The notes below the pieces were generated by a model. It searched no databases. It was given only the letters and a program-made list of their open reading frames with translations, and was not told where the DNA came from. Made by a program: the position numbers and the translations under genes. 64,000 bases of DNA from Agelaius tricolor (lineage: Eukaryota; Chordata; Aves; Passeriformes; Icteridae): the NCBI GenBank assembly GCA_023055355.1, contig JALJCS010000039.1, positions 1,443,501 to 1,507,500 of the forward strand, given 5' to 3'. Position 1 is the stretch's first letter. Every line of letters begins with the position of its first letter. Positions 22,547 through 34,157 of this stretch are shown here, in pieces.

Positions 22547-23510
22547 ATGTTGTTGCATGGCTGAGAAGGAAAAGCTTCTTGAGTTCAGTTGTGAATGGAC
22601 AGGGAAGGCTTTGCTTGGTAAAGCAAGACTTCCTAAAGAAGAGGGAATGAAAATGTCATCCCTGAATAAGGATGAAAAGGTGTGAGCTTGTGTTGGCCAA
22701 GTTTGGGTGCTTGTTTCCTGGGAAGAATCCCTGGAGCAGGGGCATTTGTGGTGAAGTAGTGGAAGCTTTGTAGGTTCTAAGAGGCTTTGTTTGATGGGAA
22801 AGAAGGGAAGAGTGTTTGGAGAAGTGACACTGAAGGCCAAGTGTCCCGTGCAGGGACAGGCATGCCAGAGGTGCCTCTGCTCCAGCAGCAGATGTGGGCT
22901 GTGCCTCTTTTGGGTGGGAAGGCCAAGGCAAAGCAAGGGCTGGGCTGCAGCTGCTGCTGCTGTGTGAGCCCTGCCATGCGTGTAGGCGCTCCCAGAGCTG
23001 TGGCTGGGGCTGGGCTGCAGCTGCAGCTTTCTTGTGCTCTCAGGAAGCTGCTGCCTGCAGCCCAGTTTCCATCTGGGAAATCCTCAGCTGGGCAAACTGG
23101 CCACTCTTGCTGTCCATGTTGCAGAGCTCAGTCCCCTTGCTCTTGGGCATCTCTGTGGGAAGAGATGTGTGTTCCCATGCTGTCCCTGCCAAGCTGCAGC
23201 CTGGATGAGACTGCTGTGCTCAGGGCTGTGGAGGGAGGAGCACATCCCTGTGCCAGGAGCTGGCAGGACTCCTTCCTTAGCAGCCATTCCATGTGTTCAG
23301 TGTCACCCCCACATTCAACACTGTCACTGTCAGCTTTGACAGCTTTTGGACTGTGTCTGAGAAGTCAAATTTTTCTGACTGTTGAAGGCCTTTGGGGCCC
23401 AGAGTTCTTGTTAGGAACAAGGGATTAAGTGTGTGAGGCATGGAGGTGTTGGACCAGGTGTTTTGTGTAAGTGGTGAGAAGGGTTTCTTCCTTTCTGTTT
23501 CTCTTTCAAG

Positions 23511-24791
23511 GGGAATATTACTGTTGCCCCTGAGTCTTCAGGAGGGGAGCCTGTGGACAGAGCTGCAGCAGAGGGAGCTTTGCCTGGCACCAAGAGCTGC
23601 GGGAACAATTCCCAGGAGCCTGAGGAGCTTGGTAAGGACAGAGCCCCCATTGGTTTAGAGAGGTGTGAGATGGCTGCTCTGAGCCTGCCTCTGGCAGGAA
23701 GGGAGATGAGAAGGGTTGAGTTCCTGTCTGCAGGCTTGCTGCTTCCTGGTGCCTTTAGTTCAAATCCTGCACGGGCACAACCTGCCTGAGCCCTGCCCTC
23801 CACGCTTCTCCAGAGGCTCTGACACTGAGTGCTCTGCTGTGGCAAGAGAGCAGGGAATAAACCTGAGCTTGTGGCACTTGTGTCACCAAGCCGGGTGTCC
23901 CAGTTTTGTGCTGATGTCCATGGATAAGTTTGCTGCAGGATGTCAGTGCTCTGGAGGCAACACTGAGGGACTCTTGAAGCAAGAGAGGAAAAGCCCAGCA
24001 AAAAGTCAGTGTAGAAGTCCGAGGTTTTTGTCTCCAAGAATTAAATCAATGCAGTGCCAGTCTGCTGATAGCTGTAGTGAGATCCATTAAAAATACAAGC
24101 AGCAGAAACTCTGAGGCCAAGGAAATCATTAGTCACAAATCCAGTAGCTCAAGGAAAAAATGAAATTACCCCTTTAAATTAGCCAGAACTAAAGGAGAGA
24201 GAGAGCACTTTGGATCTGCATTCTTGAGCAAAGCTGGTGCTGCCTGCAGGCCTGGTAGGGAGCTCTTTCCCTCTGGGATGGCCCAGAGCTGGTGGCTGTT
24301 TTGGAGGAGCTGTTGCTCACTGCACAGGGCAGGTTGTAGATGGCAGGGAACGGTGCTAGTTCATAACTCAGCTCCCAGCCCCTTCAGCTTCAGCCATTTC
24401 AGTGAGGACTGAGGTCTCTCTGTCAGCACAGAGAAAGAACCAGGCTGGGCTTCTTTGTGGCAACTGGCACTGTCTGTGTTTCAAGCTCTCATGGGGGCCC
24501 TTTGCACTGCGAGGGCTTTCAGTGTATTGGGATACTTCAAAACTTCAGAAATTTTAAACACTTGGAAAGAGCCTGGCTCTTTGAAGAGCAGGCTTCAAAC
24601 TGCCAAGTGACAGCCTGCCTTTCTGGCCATCTTTTACAGTCTTTGATAGAAGGACAGTCACTTCCAAAGGGAAAGATGCACAGAGGCCAATATTGACCCA
24701 GTGTTCCCTTTGCTTCTCAGATTTCCAGCTGATCTACCTTGCCAGGAGGGCTGCCCTGCATGGGAAGAAGGATCAGAGGGAGAGTCTGTGA
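23511..24791 (+). other. two candidate terminal exons (23511-23631, 24721-24791) of an unidentified gene
   Basis: The first piece has a strong pyrimidine tract and acceptor (tctgtttctctttcaag, ending 23510), 121 open bases, and a consensus donor CTTG|GTAAGG at 23631/23632. The second has an acceptor tttgcttctcag (ending 24720) and 71 bases to a TGA. Phases join (G + AT), giving ...SQEPEEL-DFQLIYLARRAALHG... then stop. Matching phase plus two good splice sites is more than expected by chance. Upstream exons were not established and the product is not recognised; it may be a fragment of a duplicated gene. Nothing firm is seen in 21080-22331 or 22547-23510. Confidence 0.3.
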
Positions 24792-25010
24792 CCATCGACC
24801 TGCTGGAATCCCTTCATGTATACATAGATTTATAGATTTCTACAATTCTATTTCTATATCCATATAGTTACATGTATAGATTTATAGAGGTGTGTTTATA
24901 TGTGCATATATATACATCTAAACAGTTAAATTGATCTATATTGTTATAGATGGGATAGAATGAGTTACATTTCTAGATTTTGAGATTTACATTTATATAT
25001 TAATAGAGTT

Positions 25011-25108
25011 ACATTTAGATGCCTACATTTAGACGCCTACATTTAGATGCTTACATTTAGATGCCTAAATTTGGACGCCTACATATAGATGCTTACATTT
25101 AGATGCTT
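25011..25108 (+). repeat. 14-bp tandem repeat, seven units
   Basis: Seven head-to-tail units of ACATTTAGATGCCT with few substitutions (98 bases = 7 x 14). It lies in an AT-rich tract (24815-25140) made of tatagattta-like motifs. Confidence 0.9.
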
Positions 25109-25139
25109 AGATATAGATTTAGAAATGTGCATAGTTCTT

Positions 25140-25776
25140 TAGTTAGAGGTATGTGGAAGTTTAGATGCATAGACTGAGCTGTGTAGGCCTAGGCTGCATT
25201 TTTAGCTCTTTCCCCCCTGGGCTGCCTTTTTCACCTCTGGCTTTTGCCCCGGTGCCCCCTGTGTCCCCTGTCCCTGTGCTGGGTCTGAGCTGGTGGCCGG
25301 GCCGGGCGGAGCAGCACTTCCAGCCCCAGCTGTCCCTGGAGTGGTGGGAGCTGCCGCTGGCCCCAGGCACTGTCCCCTGAGGAGCTGCTGAAGGACGGTG
25401 AGACAGAGGGGGCTGAGGGGGCTGAGGGGGCGGTGGCGCTGAAGGGACGGTGACCCTGAGCTGCTGCTGGGGCTGAGGGCTGTGGGGCAGCCGAGGCCAT
25501 GGTGGCACTGAGGTGACAGGCAAGGGGCACAGGCTGACAGGGTAGCGGCTCTAAGGGGACTGGATGGCTCAGAAGGGACTGAGGGGGCTGAGAGGACTGT
25601 GAGGGGCTGAAGAAACTGAAGGGGGCTGGGGCTTCACCGAGATCATGGCGGGGCTGAGGGCATGGAGGGGCCAGCAGGGAGCACAGAGGGCTCCGGGACT
25701 GCAGCTCTGCCAGGCCTTGGAAGCAATTCCAGAGCCTCCACTTTTGCCACAGCTGCCAGGAAGACCTTGAGGATGC
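25140..25776. other. G-rich imperfect repeats, no gene seen
   Basis: gggctgagggggctgag-type imperfect repetition at about 25400-25640, with long minus-strand frames that are low-complexity only. No splice or domain signal was found. Confidence 0.45.
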
Positions 25777-26612
25777 GAAATACAAAGCTGTGTTCTGTGT
25801 CAGGTACAAACAGGCAACGTGTGTATTTGTGAGTGCGAAACGTGTGGACCCCGACACTGGGAGAGTTGTGAATTCTAATAATAACTGAGGAAAATAAAGC
25901 ATGGAAAAAGGCCTTTGAACCTATCTTTTGTTTGCAATTCACCCTGGTTGATTTAGGAGCATTGGAATTAAGGTGTTAAGGATGTTGCTTTTTGCTTGCA
26001 GTTAATCCATAAAGAGCTCTGTAATAATAACCTTTTGAAGTATAATTTTAGAATATTACTTGTATCCTTGAAACTATAGCTTTGGAATATATATAAAGGA
26101 AATATGCTTATCTCACGCCTTACGGAAGCAGAGAAAAACAGCTTGAGAAAGGAAGATCAACATCACCTCAAGGATTTATGGTTTTGACCAAGGGAAGCTG
26201 GACATCACTGTTATTAGATGTATAGTCTCTGCAATTAAAAGGTGGACCCACATCTGGGGAGCTGGACTCCACCAGATGGGATTCGTCTTTCTTCTTTCAG
26301 AAACTGGACTGCCACCATCTGGGATCCTCCTTTTGAGATACATCCTGAGAGAAACTAAAATCACAATAGTGTATAGAATTGTGATGTAATAATTTGGAAT
26401 AAAATTTGCTGAAGAGTAAAAATTGGAAATAGAAACTGCTGAAAAAGCTGAGGAGTACGCCTATAAATACCTGTAACCCTCAAGTATCGGTGTGCAGTTG
26501 GAGGGAAAACTTCCCCCACTGTACCCAGCGCTGTATTGCTCATACTTTACCATATTAATTAATAAATTGATTGCTGCTTGAATATTGCCCTAGTAAAGCT
26601 GCTTATTCATAA
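25777..26612 (+). mobile_element. LTR-like element, left arm of inverted pair
   Basis: About 830 bases that recur in reverse complement at 26852-27720. In plus orientation it has a TATA-like ctataaatac (about 26461), an AATAAA signal in attaataaattg (about 26560) and an end in CA, the features of a solo LTR. The family was not identified. Confidence 0.55.
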
Positions 26613-26851
26613 CACACCCAATTCCTCAGGGCTTCCCACTGCCCCGGCTCCTCAGGGGCCTCCTGTTGTTCTGCCAATTGACTGAGGTGATATAAAAGAC
26701 ACATCACTGGAAATAATGTTCTTCTTTTACTGGGAATATTAAGGACCCTCAGAGTAAGGTGATACATTCAATGAAACTGTGCCCTTGGTTTTAGTGACAA
26801 GCAAAAACAAGCAAGGTAGTGCACCTAAATCAGTACTATAATGTTATAAAT

Positions 26852-27720
26852 GAGAAGCTTGACTAGGCCAATATTCAAGCAGCAATCAATTTATTAATTA
26901 ATATGGTAAAGAATGAGCAATACTGTGCTGGGTACAGTGAGGGAAGCTTTCCCTCCAACTGCACACCGTTTTTTGAGGCTTACAGGTATTTATAGGGGCA
27001 CTCATAAGCTTTCTCAGCAGTTTCTTTTCCCAATTTTTACTCATCAGCAGTTTCTCTTCCCAGTTTTTCAATCACAATTCTATACAGTGTTGTGATTTAG
27101 TTTTTCTCAGGATGTATCCCAGAAAAGGAGTATCCCAGGTGGTGGGGAGGTCCAACTTCCGAACGAAGAAAGAAGTCTCCCAGCTGGTGGGGTCCAGATT
27201 CCAGACATGGCTTTACCTTTTGATTGCAAGGACTATAAATCTCATAACAGTGATGTGCAGCTTCCCTTGGTTGAAACTATTAGTCCTTGCGTTGATGTTC
27301 ATATTCCTTTCTCAAGCTGCTTTTCATGTTTTGTCAAGGCATGAGATAAGCATGTTTCCTTTTTATATATTCTAAAGCTATAGTTTCAAAGATCCTTTCT
27401 ACAAGAAATATTCTAAAATTATACTTCAAAAGGTTATTACGGCAAAACTCTTTAAGGCTTAGCTCCAAGCAGAAAGTTCCTGTCAAAAAGCAACATCCTT
27501 AAAGCTTTAATTCAAATGCTCCTAAATCAACTTAAGATTTATAAAGGTTAATTGTGAACAAAGGATAGGTTCAAAGGCCTTCTTCCATGCTTTACTTTCC
27601 TCAGGTATTATTAGAATTCGACTTTATAAATGTCCCATGCTTGTTTTCCAAACATATCACAATCACAAATACACACGTTGCCTGTGTGTACCTGACAGGA
27701 AACACAACTTTGCATTTCAC
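26852..27720 (-). mobile_element. LTR-like element, right arm of inverted pair
   Basis: Reverse complement of the left arm, diverged by substitutions and small indels. Its AATAAA and TATA-like box fall at matching places on the minus strand (caatttattaatt near 26890, gtatttatagg near 26985). The 240-base spacer 26613-26851 between the arms shows no gene. Confidence 0.55.
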
Positions 27721-27774
27721 AAAAGGAGAGAAAGGAGAGCAATTGAGAAAGATGCATCACCAATTGCCTAAATT

Positions 27775-27905
27775 GTTTATCAGCTTGCAGATCTGCACTT
27801 GCTGGGCAGCCCCATTTTACAAGGAGACCTGGGGAACCAATCCCAATAATTGGGAAAATGTGAAGTCGTCCATCCACCCATAGATGAGGTCTCCAAATTT
27901 GCCCC
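27775..27905 (+). mobile_element. short LTR fragment shared with 56868-57000
   Basis: The segment with atctgcacttgctgggcagcc and catccacccatagatgag recurs at 56868-57000, where it ends in an AATAAAGCC signal. It is interpreted as a 3' LTR fragment. DNA from 27906 to 28490 shows nothing further that could be identified. Confidence 0.4.
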
Positions 27906-28489
27906 AAAAGTGGCTCCAGCTTTTATAGGCCAAAAAGAGCAAGTCCAAGTGACTTGATGATATTTTTAGCCCAGAAAGCCCTGCTGCTGATGGCACACTT
28001 CACAATCAGCAGGGGACACAGCTAGGCCAAAGCCCAGACCTCTGCTGGGAGCCTTTCTCCTCAAACACCCTTCAAACAAGCCTCCATGCAAGTCAGTTGG
28101 GAAAGTTTCTTCAAAGGAGACATTGCTGGCACATAACTACACAGGGTTATGGGAAAGATTCTAAAGCAGCCGCTCTGGAGTCAAAGAGCCAGCAGCACTA
28201 AGAGTCCCTCTCATCTATTTGTAGCTAAATCACACTTTGGGCGACTTGAAGGAGTTTGGAAGGAGCTAGAGAGCGGACCTCTGATTTTTTTAGATGATGC
28301 CATTGCTTTTTCTTCTCTTCTACAGAGACAGGAAGGGTGAGTTTGGCTCCCATCTCCAGCGCATGGCTCACAGGGCCGCAAGACTTGTAGTTGCAAGAGC
28401 TTTGAAGGATTTCTTGGCCAAGAAGACACGGCCAACAAGGATATTTCTGTTTTGGACCCAATCCTTCAAGATTTCCTCTTAGGGACTCA

Positions 28490-29110
28490 TGCTCTCGGGG
28501 TCTCTAGCTGCTCAGAGTGACCCCGAAATAAGTTAGAAAGTCTCTTTTCCCAGCCCGGCGGTGGAAGAAGGAGTCAGAGCTCTTCATTTCTCAGTCTCAA
28601 GATTGTTTCTTTGATCTTATCTATAAAATTCTTTCTCCTTTCCTGTCAAGGTCTGCTCAGCAAGACAGTCTAAGGCACTCTGCCTCCGCCGGGGCGGTGT
28701 TATCTTTTTCTACTAAAAACAACTCCCTGTACAATATTTACAATGACTTTCCAATACCTATCATCTACGTTAGACAGTGAGCTTCTACTCTAAACCAATC
28801 GAAAAGTGCCAACATCACAACAGAAGACGGAGGCCAAGAAGAAGAAGGAGAAAGGCTGGACATGCCCAGATTCCTCCATCTTGCCCCCTGAAGCCCCATT
28901 CTAAAAACCCCCCAAATCTATTTTTCCACTCTGTGCTAAATTCACTATCATTCTACTTAAACTTTTGTGGCTTGTCACTCTTCATACAAGGTTGGGAATT
29001 GTTTTTTCCAAGGGCTAAATCAAAGGCACAGGGGTCTTGGGCTCTGTGCCAAGGTCTCTGAGCCCTCTGACAGGGTCTCGAGTCCTGCAGGGCACCCAGA
29101 GGAATTTCCT
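28490..29110 (-). mobile_element. possible LTR/ERV debris
   Basis: Atypical, apparently repeat-derived sequence (agtgaccccgaaataag, a CCGCCGGGGCGG palindrome near 28690) with no coding potential. The orientation is a guess. No gene was found between here and the pol remnant at 29456. Confidence 0.25.
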
Positions 29111-29455
29111 GGGTTCCCACATCATGCTATAGTGGAAGCTTCCTTAGACAATCATGCCATGACACAACAAACCTACAGCACTGCATCCTAAATTTCTCGT
29201 TTACCATTGGAGCTAAGATTTTTCCTAGATCTTGAACTCTAAAACTCTAAACTTTCCTCCACTTCAACTTTCCTCCCCGTGTCTCTGCTAGAAACTAGAA
29301 ATCCGCATTCTCGCTTCTAGCACCTGAGTTTGGAAGCCCTTTCCAAGGTCTCAGCTCAACTGCTGTGTTAAATTCTAAGCTTTGCTGACAAGACCAAAAG
29401 TCTGAGATTTCCCTGCATTTGGGTTTCCAACAACACTGATGCTGTTAGTTGCAGA

Positions 29456-31601
29456 GTGCCCGGGATCGGTCTTGCAAGTCAACTCTGGCAGGAAGTATGG
29501 CCTGTGTGCAATTCTGACAGAGAATGGAGATTGACTGTGGACTATCGTGCCTTGAATGAAGCAGCTCCACCGCTGAGCACGGCTGGGCCGGACATGCTGG
29601 AACTCCAGTATGAGCTGGAGTCCAAGGCAGAAAAGTGGTACGCCACTGCTGGCATTGCTAACGCGTTTCTCTCCATTCCTCTGGCAGCAGAATGCAGGCC
29701 TCAGTTTGCTTTCACCTGGAGGGGCGTGCAGTACACCTGGAACTGACTGCCCCAGGGGTGGAAGCACAATCCCACCATCTGCCATGGACTGATCCAGGCT
29801 GCACTGGAAAAGGGTGAGGCTCCAGAACATCTGCAGGGCATAGATGACATCATTGTGTGAGGGAACACAGAAATGGAAGTATTTGAGAAAGGAGAGAGGA
29901 TCATCCAGTTCTGCTGGAATCTGATTTCGCCATTAGGAAGAACCAAGTCAAGAGACCTGCCCGAGAGATCCAGTGCCTGGCAGTAAAGGGGCAAGATGGA
30001 CAGTGTCAGATTCCCACTGAGGTCATCAACAAGAACACCGTGATGTCTCCACCAACCAGCAGGAAGGAAACACAAGGTTTCCTAGGCACCACAGGGTTTT
30101 GGAGAATCCACATTCCCAAGTACAGCCAGTATGTGAGCCCTTTCTACCTGGTCATCGGCAGAAAAGGATGATGTCCACTGGTGCCCTGAGCAGCAACAAG
30201 CCTTTGCCCAGATCAAGCAGGAGATTGCTCATGCAGTGGCCCTTGGCTCAGTCAGGACAGGAGCAGAGGTGAAGAACGTGCTCTACTCTGCAGCTGGGTA
30301 CAATGGCTTGTCCTGGAGCCTTTGGCAGAAGGTGTCTGGGGAGACTTGAGGCCAACCACTGGGATTCTGGAGCTGAAGGTACAGAGGGTCGAAAGCCCAC
30401 TCCACTCCCACAGAGAAGGAAATCTTGGCCACCTATGAAGGAGTCCAGGCTGCCTCGGAGGTGGTTGGTATGGAAGCACAACTCCTCCTGGCACCCCGAC
30501 TACCGGTGCTGGGGTGGATGTTCAAAGCAAACGTTCCCTCTACGCACCATGCCACCAGTGCTACATGGAGCAAGTGGATTGCCCTCATCACACAGCGCGC
30601 CTGTACTGGAAACCTGAATGGCCCTGGGATTCTGGAAATAATTACAAACTGGCCGGAAGGTGAGAACCTTGGTTTTGCTGATGATGGGGAACAAGAAGTG
30701 ACACGAGCTGAAGAAGCTCCACCATACAACCAACTGCCAGCAGAAGATACACGATACACTCTTCACTGATGGTTCTTGCCGCGTTGTGGGAATGAAACGA
30801 AAGTGGAAAGCAGCCATATGGAGCCCCACAGGACAGGTCGCAGAGGCCACTGAAGGAGAAGGTGGATCAAGCCAACTTGCTGAACTCAAAGCTGTTCAAC
30901 TGGCCCTGGACATTGCTGAGAGAGAGAAGCTGCCAAAGCTCTACCTTTACACTGATTCATGGATGGTAGCCAATGCTCTGTGGGGATGGCTAGAGAGGAT
31001 GAAAGAGGCTAACTGGCAGCATAGAGGAAAACCAATCTGGGCTGCTGATGAGTGGAAAGACATTGCTACCAGGGTAGAGAAGCTACCTGTGAAAGTCTGC
31101 CATGTAGATGCCCATGTCCCCAAGATTCGGGCTAATAAAGAACACCAAAACAATGAGCAGGTAGACCAGACTGCAAGGATAGAGGTGTCAAAGATAGACT
31201 TAGATTGGCAACATAAAGGAGAGTTGTTCCTAGCTCGATGGGCCCATGATGCCTCAGGCCATCAGGGCAGAGATGCCACCTGTAAGTGGGCATGAGCCCC
31301 AGGGGTGGATTTAACCATGGACAGTATTTCTCAGGTTATCCATGACTGTGAGACGTGTGCTGCCATCAAGCAGGCCCAGTGGGTGAAGCCCCTGTGGTAC
31401 GGTGGGCGGTGGTCCAAGTACAAGTATGGGCAGGCCTGGCAGATTGACTGCATCCCACTGCCCCAGACACGCCAGGGCAAGCGCTACGTGCTGACCATGG
31501 TGGAAGCCACCACTGGATGGTTGGAAACCCAGCCTGTGCCTCATGCTACGGCCCGGAACACCATGCTGGGCCTTGAAAAGCAAGTCCTGTATTATGTATA
31601 A
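29456..31601 (+). pseudogene. pol: ERVL-like pol remnant (RT, RNase H, integrase N-part)
   Basis: 29456-29860 encodes the RT fingers/palm (RLTVDYRALNEAAPPLS; PQFAFTWRGVQYTWN) and is cut by TGA stops at about 29743 and 29857. The catalytic block reads GIDDIIV. 29870-30770 continues in mixed frames. RNase H is open at 30786-31295, with DGS just before it, AELKAVQLALD, YTDSWMVANALWGW and DAHVPK. The integrase HHCC zinc domain begins near 31240 (WAHDASGHQGRD) and continues after a TGA at 31293 with CETC and QID. It ends at 31601, before the second catalytic aspartate. The RT/RNase H style and lack of a YMDD box fit ERVL (class III), not the betaretrovirus-like elements nearby. Confidence 0.85.
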
Positions 31602-31672
31602 TGTCTGTGTTTGTAGAGTTAGAATTTAAATTAGTTTTAGTAGTAAGCAGACGATATGGGGATAAGGGGTGG

Positions 31673-31715
31673 AATGTCCTGGGTTGACTATATGATGCTT
31701 TTATCCCCAATCGAT
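31673..31715 (+). mobile_element. first bases of an LTR, cut at a duplication junction
   Basis: TGTCCTGGGTTGACTATATG directly follows the pol remnant and looks like the start of its 3' LTR (TG start, after the purine-rich ggataaggggtggaa). After about 40 bases the sequence switches at 31716 to the env-like DNA homologous to position 813. The switch marks the left edge of the segmental duplication. Confidence 0.5.
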
Positions 31716-32079
31716 TGTACCAAGGGATGCACTGAATTTTGTGTGCAAAAATGCGGTGCTTGAAAGAGAGGATCGGTGTCTGCATGCTGAGGGCAGCACT
31801 TGTATTTTTGAAATGAGCCCAGTTACCCATGCACTATCACAGGTGTGTTATGTGGGAAGGGGCTGTGCCTGTGTGAGATCTGCTTGCACAACTATTCCAA
31901 TAGAGTCTTTTTATGAAACTACTAATGGTACTAACTTCTCTATTTGTAATTTCACAATCAAAAGTGGATGCCACTTCAGCTGCACCACACAAGAACTTCT
32001 CTACAGATGCTGCAGAATGCACATGATGGGTATCAGCAAGCACCCAAATTCCAAACTGGACGGGACACTAATGTCCTAA
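31716..32079 (+). pseudogene. ERV env-like fragment, copy B
   Basis: Near-identical copy of 813-1176 with the same cysteine-rich, sequon-bearing frame. The N-terminal part present in copy A (1-812) is absent because the duplication junction lies at 31716. Single-base changes separate the copies, for example at the sequon-flanking ESFNET/ESFYET site. Confidence 0.6.
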
Positions 32080-32441
32080 GCAAATGCCATACCAGCCTAA
32101 TATAGAATGGCTAGTGGCAGGAGTCAAAAATGCATCTCACAGAGCCTGATCCGGTATCAAAGTTGTTACCGAAATCATCACCAAAATAGAGAAAGAAAGA
32201 GAACATCATGAGTCAGATGTCTTCTTGTGATGGACAAATCTGGAACCACCAACAGCTCCTCAGATTTTTAGCTTCCTCAGCAAACCAGTTCTAATTTTAA
32301 AAACATTAACCCTCCTCTTAACCATATAAACCTATGGATGCAGTAGAAAATTAAAACAGCAGCAGAAAAGTACATATGTTCTGTGGACTGTCCAGAGGAT
32401 CTTGCAAAAGAATTTGCATCAGGATAAAGAGAAGGGGAGAA

Positions 32442-33145
32442 TGAAACAAGGCCTTTGTTTGACATAAGCACAAGCAATTCCCATAAGTAAACAAGTACTT
32501 CACACAGACCTACATAGGCACTTAGCACCAGTTAGCATAAGAAAAACCTGGCGGGCCTAACTTGACAGGAGAGGGACTTGACAAAAAGCTTTAGACACAT
32601 TCTACCAGAAGAACTAAGGGCAAGTGTAAAATGAGCCCTGTGCAGGGAAGCCATGAGGAAGAAGTGCTGCTTTAGGGCATGGAGGCCGCTCCTGGCCAGC
32701 GCCTGGACATTAGCTTCAAGTACAGGAACTGACAGAATGTATTTCTAACCCCCTGCCTATCGAATCACCTCAGCAGAGTCAAGATGGATGGTATTTTTGT
32801 GATACATTTCTGACATCATCCCACTGAAATTTACATGTGCCAGAGCAGCATTTTAGTGGGGTGCAGATCCCTGCCCTCCTGCCAGCTCAATAAAAGGGCT
32901 TTTGGCGGACAATGCATTTGTCTGCGGATTTCTTTGAATGAGGGAGGCCCCTCAGGACTGCTGTTGGCCATCCCCTGTGTGTGGCCATCCCCTGTGTGGA
33001 TCTGCAAAAGCTTCAAATCAGCTGCCTCAGCTTCCAGGGCCTCTCTTGGCCAGCATCCTGACGTGGGTGCAGGGCTGCTGCCAGGCACTGCTGGGACCCA
33101 GCGGGACAGGACCGGCTGTCTCATGTCCATGGAGCAGCCCTGACA
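32442..33145 (+). mobile_element. LTR following env-like fragment B, longer copy
   Basis: It starts with TG after a purine run (gagaaggggagaa). The first part equals 1548-1922. The extra 330 bases (32816-33145) hold ctcaataaaagggctttt with AATAAA at 32889-32894 and a U5-like segment, so this copy looks like a full U3-R-U5. It is bounded by the hexamer CTGACA at 32810-32815 and again at 33140-33145. Confidence 0.5.
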
Positions 33146-34157
33146 CAGCCAGGGCCATCCCGAAAGCAGACAAACGCTCCCGGCTCAGCAGAGAGGAGCA
33201 AGGAGCACTGGGCTGTGCTCAGGGTATCTCAGCATGGGGCTCCAGTGGGAAGGGCAGGCAGGCCTTCCATATTCTGGGCGTCCCCTGCACCAAAAGGACG
33301 GGCATTTTGTCCTTTTCATCCCTCCACCCCAGAACCAGGCCTGACATCTCCTCTGGAGCGGAGTTTTTCTAGTTACAAGGTCATCTCACGCTTGGCCAGT
33401 GCGTGAGATGAGGCTGCAATGACCTGTGATACCACCTCCATGCCAACCACAGCTCCATTGTATATTGTTCCTCTTTCACAGGTTCACTTCCCATCGATTG
33501 ACCAATCGATTGTTTCCCTGAAGGGTCAAATTCCCACCAGTTAAACCATAAGGTTTCCTTCATTCTCTGCTCTTCATTCTCCTGTTGATGAGCACAAGAG
33601 GGGACCAAATATGGCAGGGCCTTAGACATGACTTTGGTCCCTGACACACACAGGCTTTGTGTCCCACTGCTGGCCTTCAGTGCACTCAGCGAGATCTGGA
33701 ACTGCACAGTGCTGTGGAACTGCACCTTCAGCACAGGGACCTTTCCAGCCTGACCTGCCCCCCCGTTCCTCTGGGTCCGTGCACAAAACACGGCGTGGCA
33801 GAGAACAGCAGCAGGGGCCTGTGTGTCCCAGGGCCCCGGATTTGCTTCAGCTCCACAGAGATGCAGGCAAAGTGAAGAAGCCAAACTGTTTATTAATGAA
33901 AGGCAAAAAAAGGGATGATATGGGAGGGGAAAAGGGAATGGGCAGGCAGGGTCTGAGGGCTTGAGAAATGGAGCTATCAAAAGGAAGAGTGGAAGGAAAA
34001 CATAGGAATAGGCATGGTCTGAGGGCTGGTGAGATGACGCTGTCCAAAGGGAGAGAGGGTGGAGGGGCAAAAGTGGATGGACAGTGTCTGAGGGCTGGAG
34101 GGAGGGAGCTATCTACAGGCAGGGAGAGGGCTGAAGCCACGCGAGCCCCCCACAGGC
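33146..34157 (-). other. 3' untranslated/flanking DNA of MROH gene B
   Basis: Homologous to 1923-2934. The poly(A) signal AATAAA on the minus strand lies at 33889-33894, about 265 bases after the stop, so the 3' UTR is likely to span roughly 33870-34157. Confidence 0.6.

Noticed and set aside
22254..22685. A 143-codon plus-strand frame overlapping the candidate exon at 22332
   Set aside because: Its frame is Pro/Trp/Cys-rich with no domain; the alternative frame over 22332-22546 looks more protein-like, though it is also unproven.
25231..25902. A 223-codon minus-strand frame rich in Pro, Ser and Gln
   Set aside because: It reads across G-rich imperfect repeats and has no splice or domain support.
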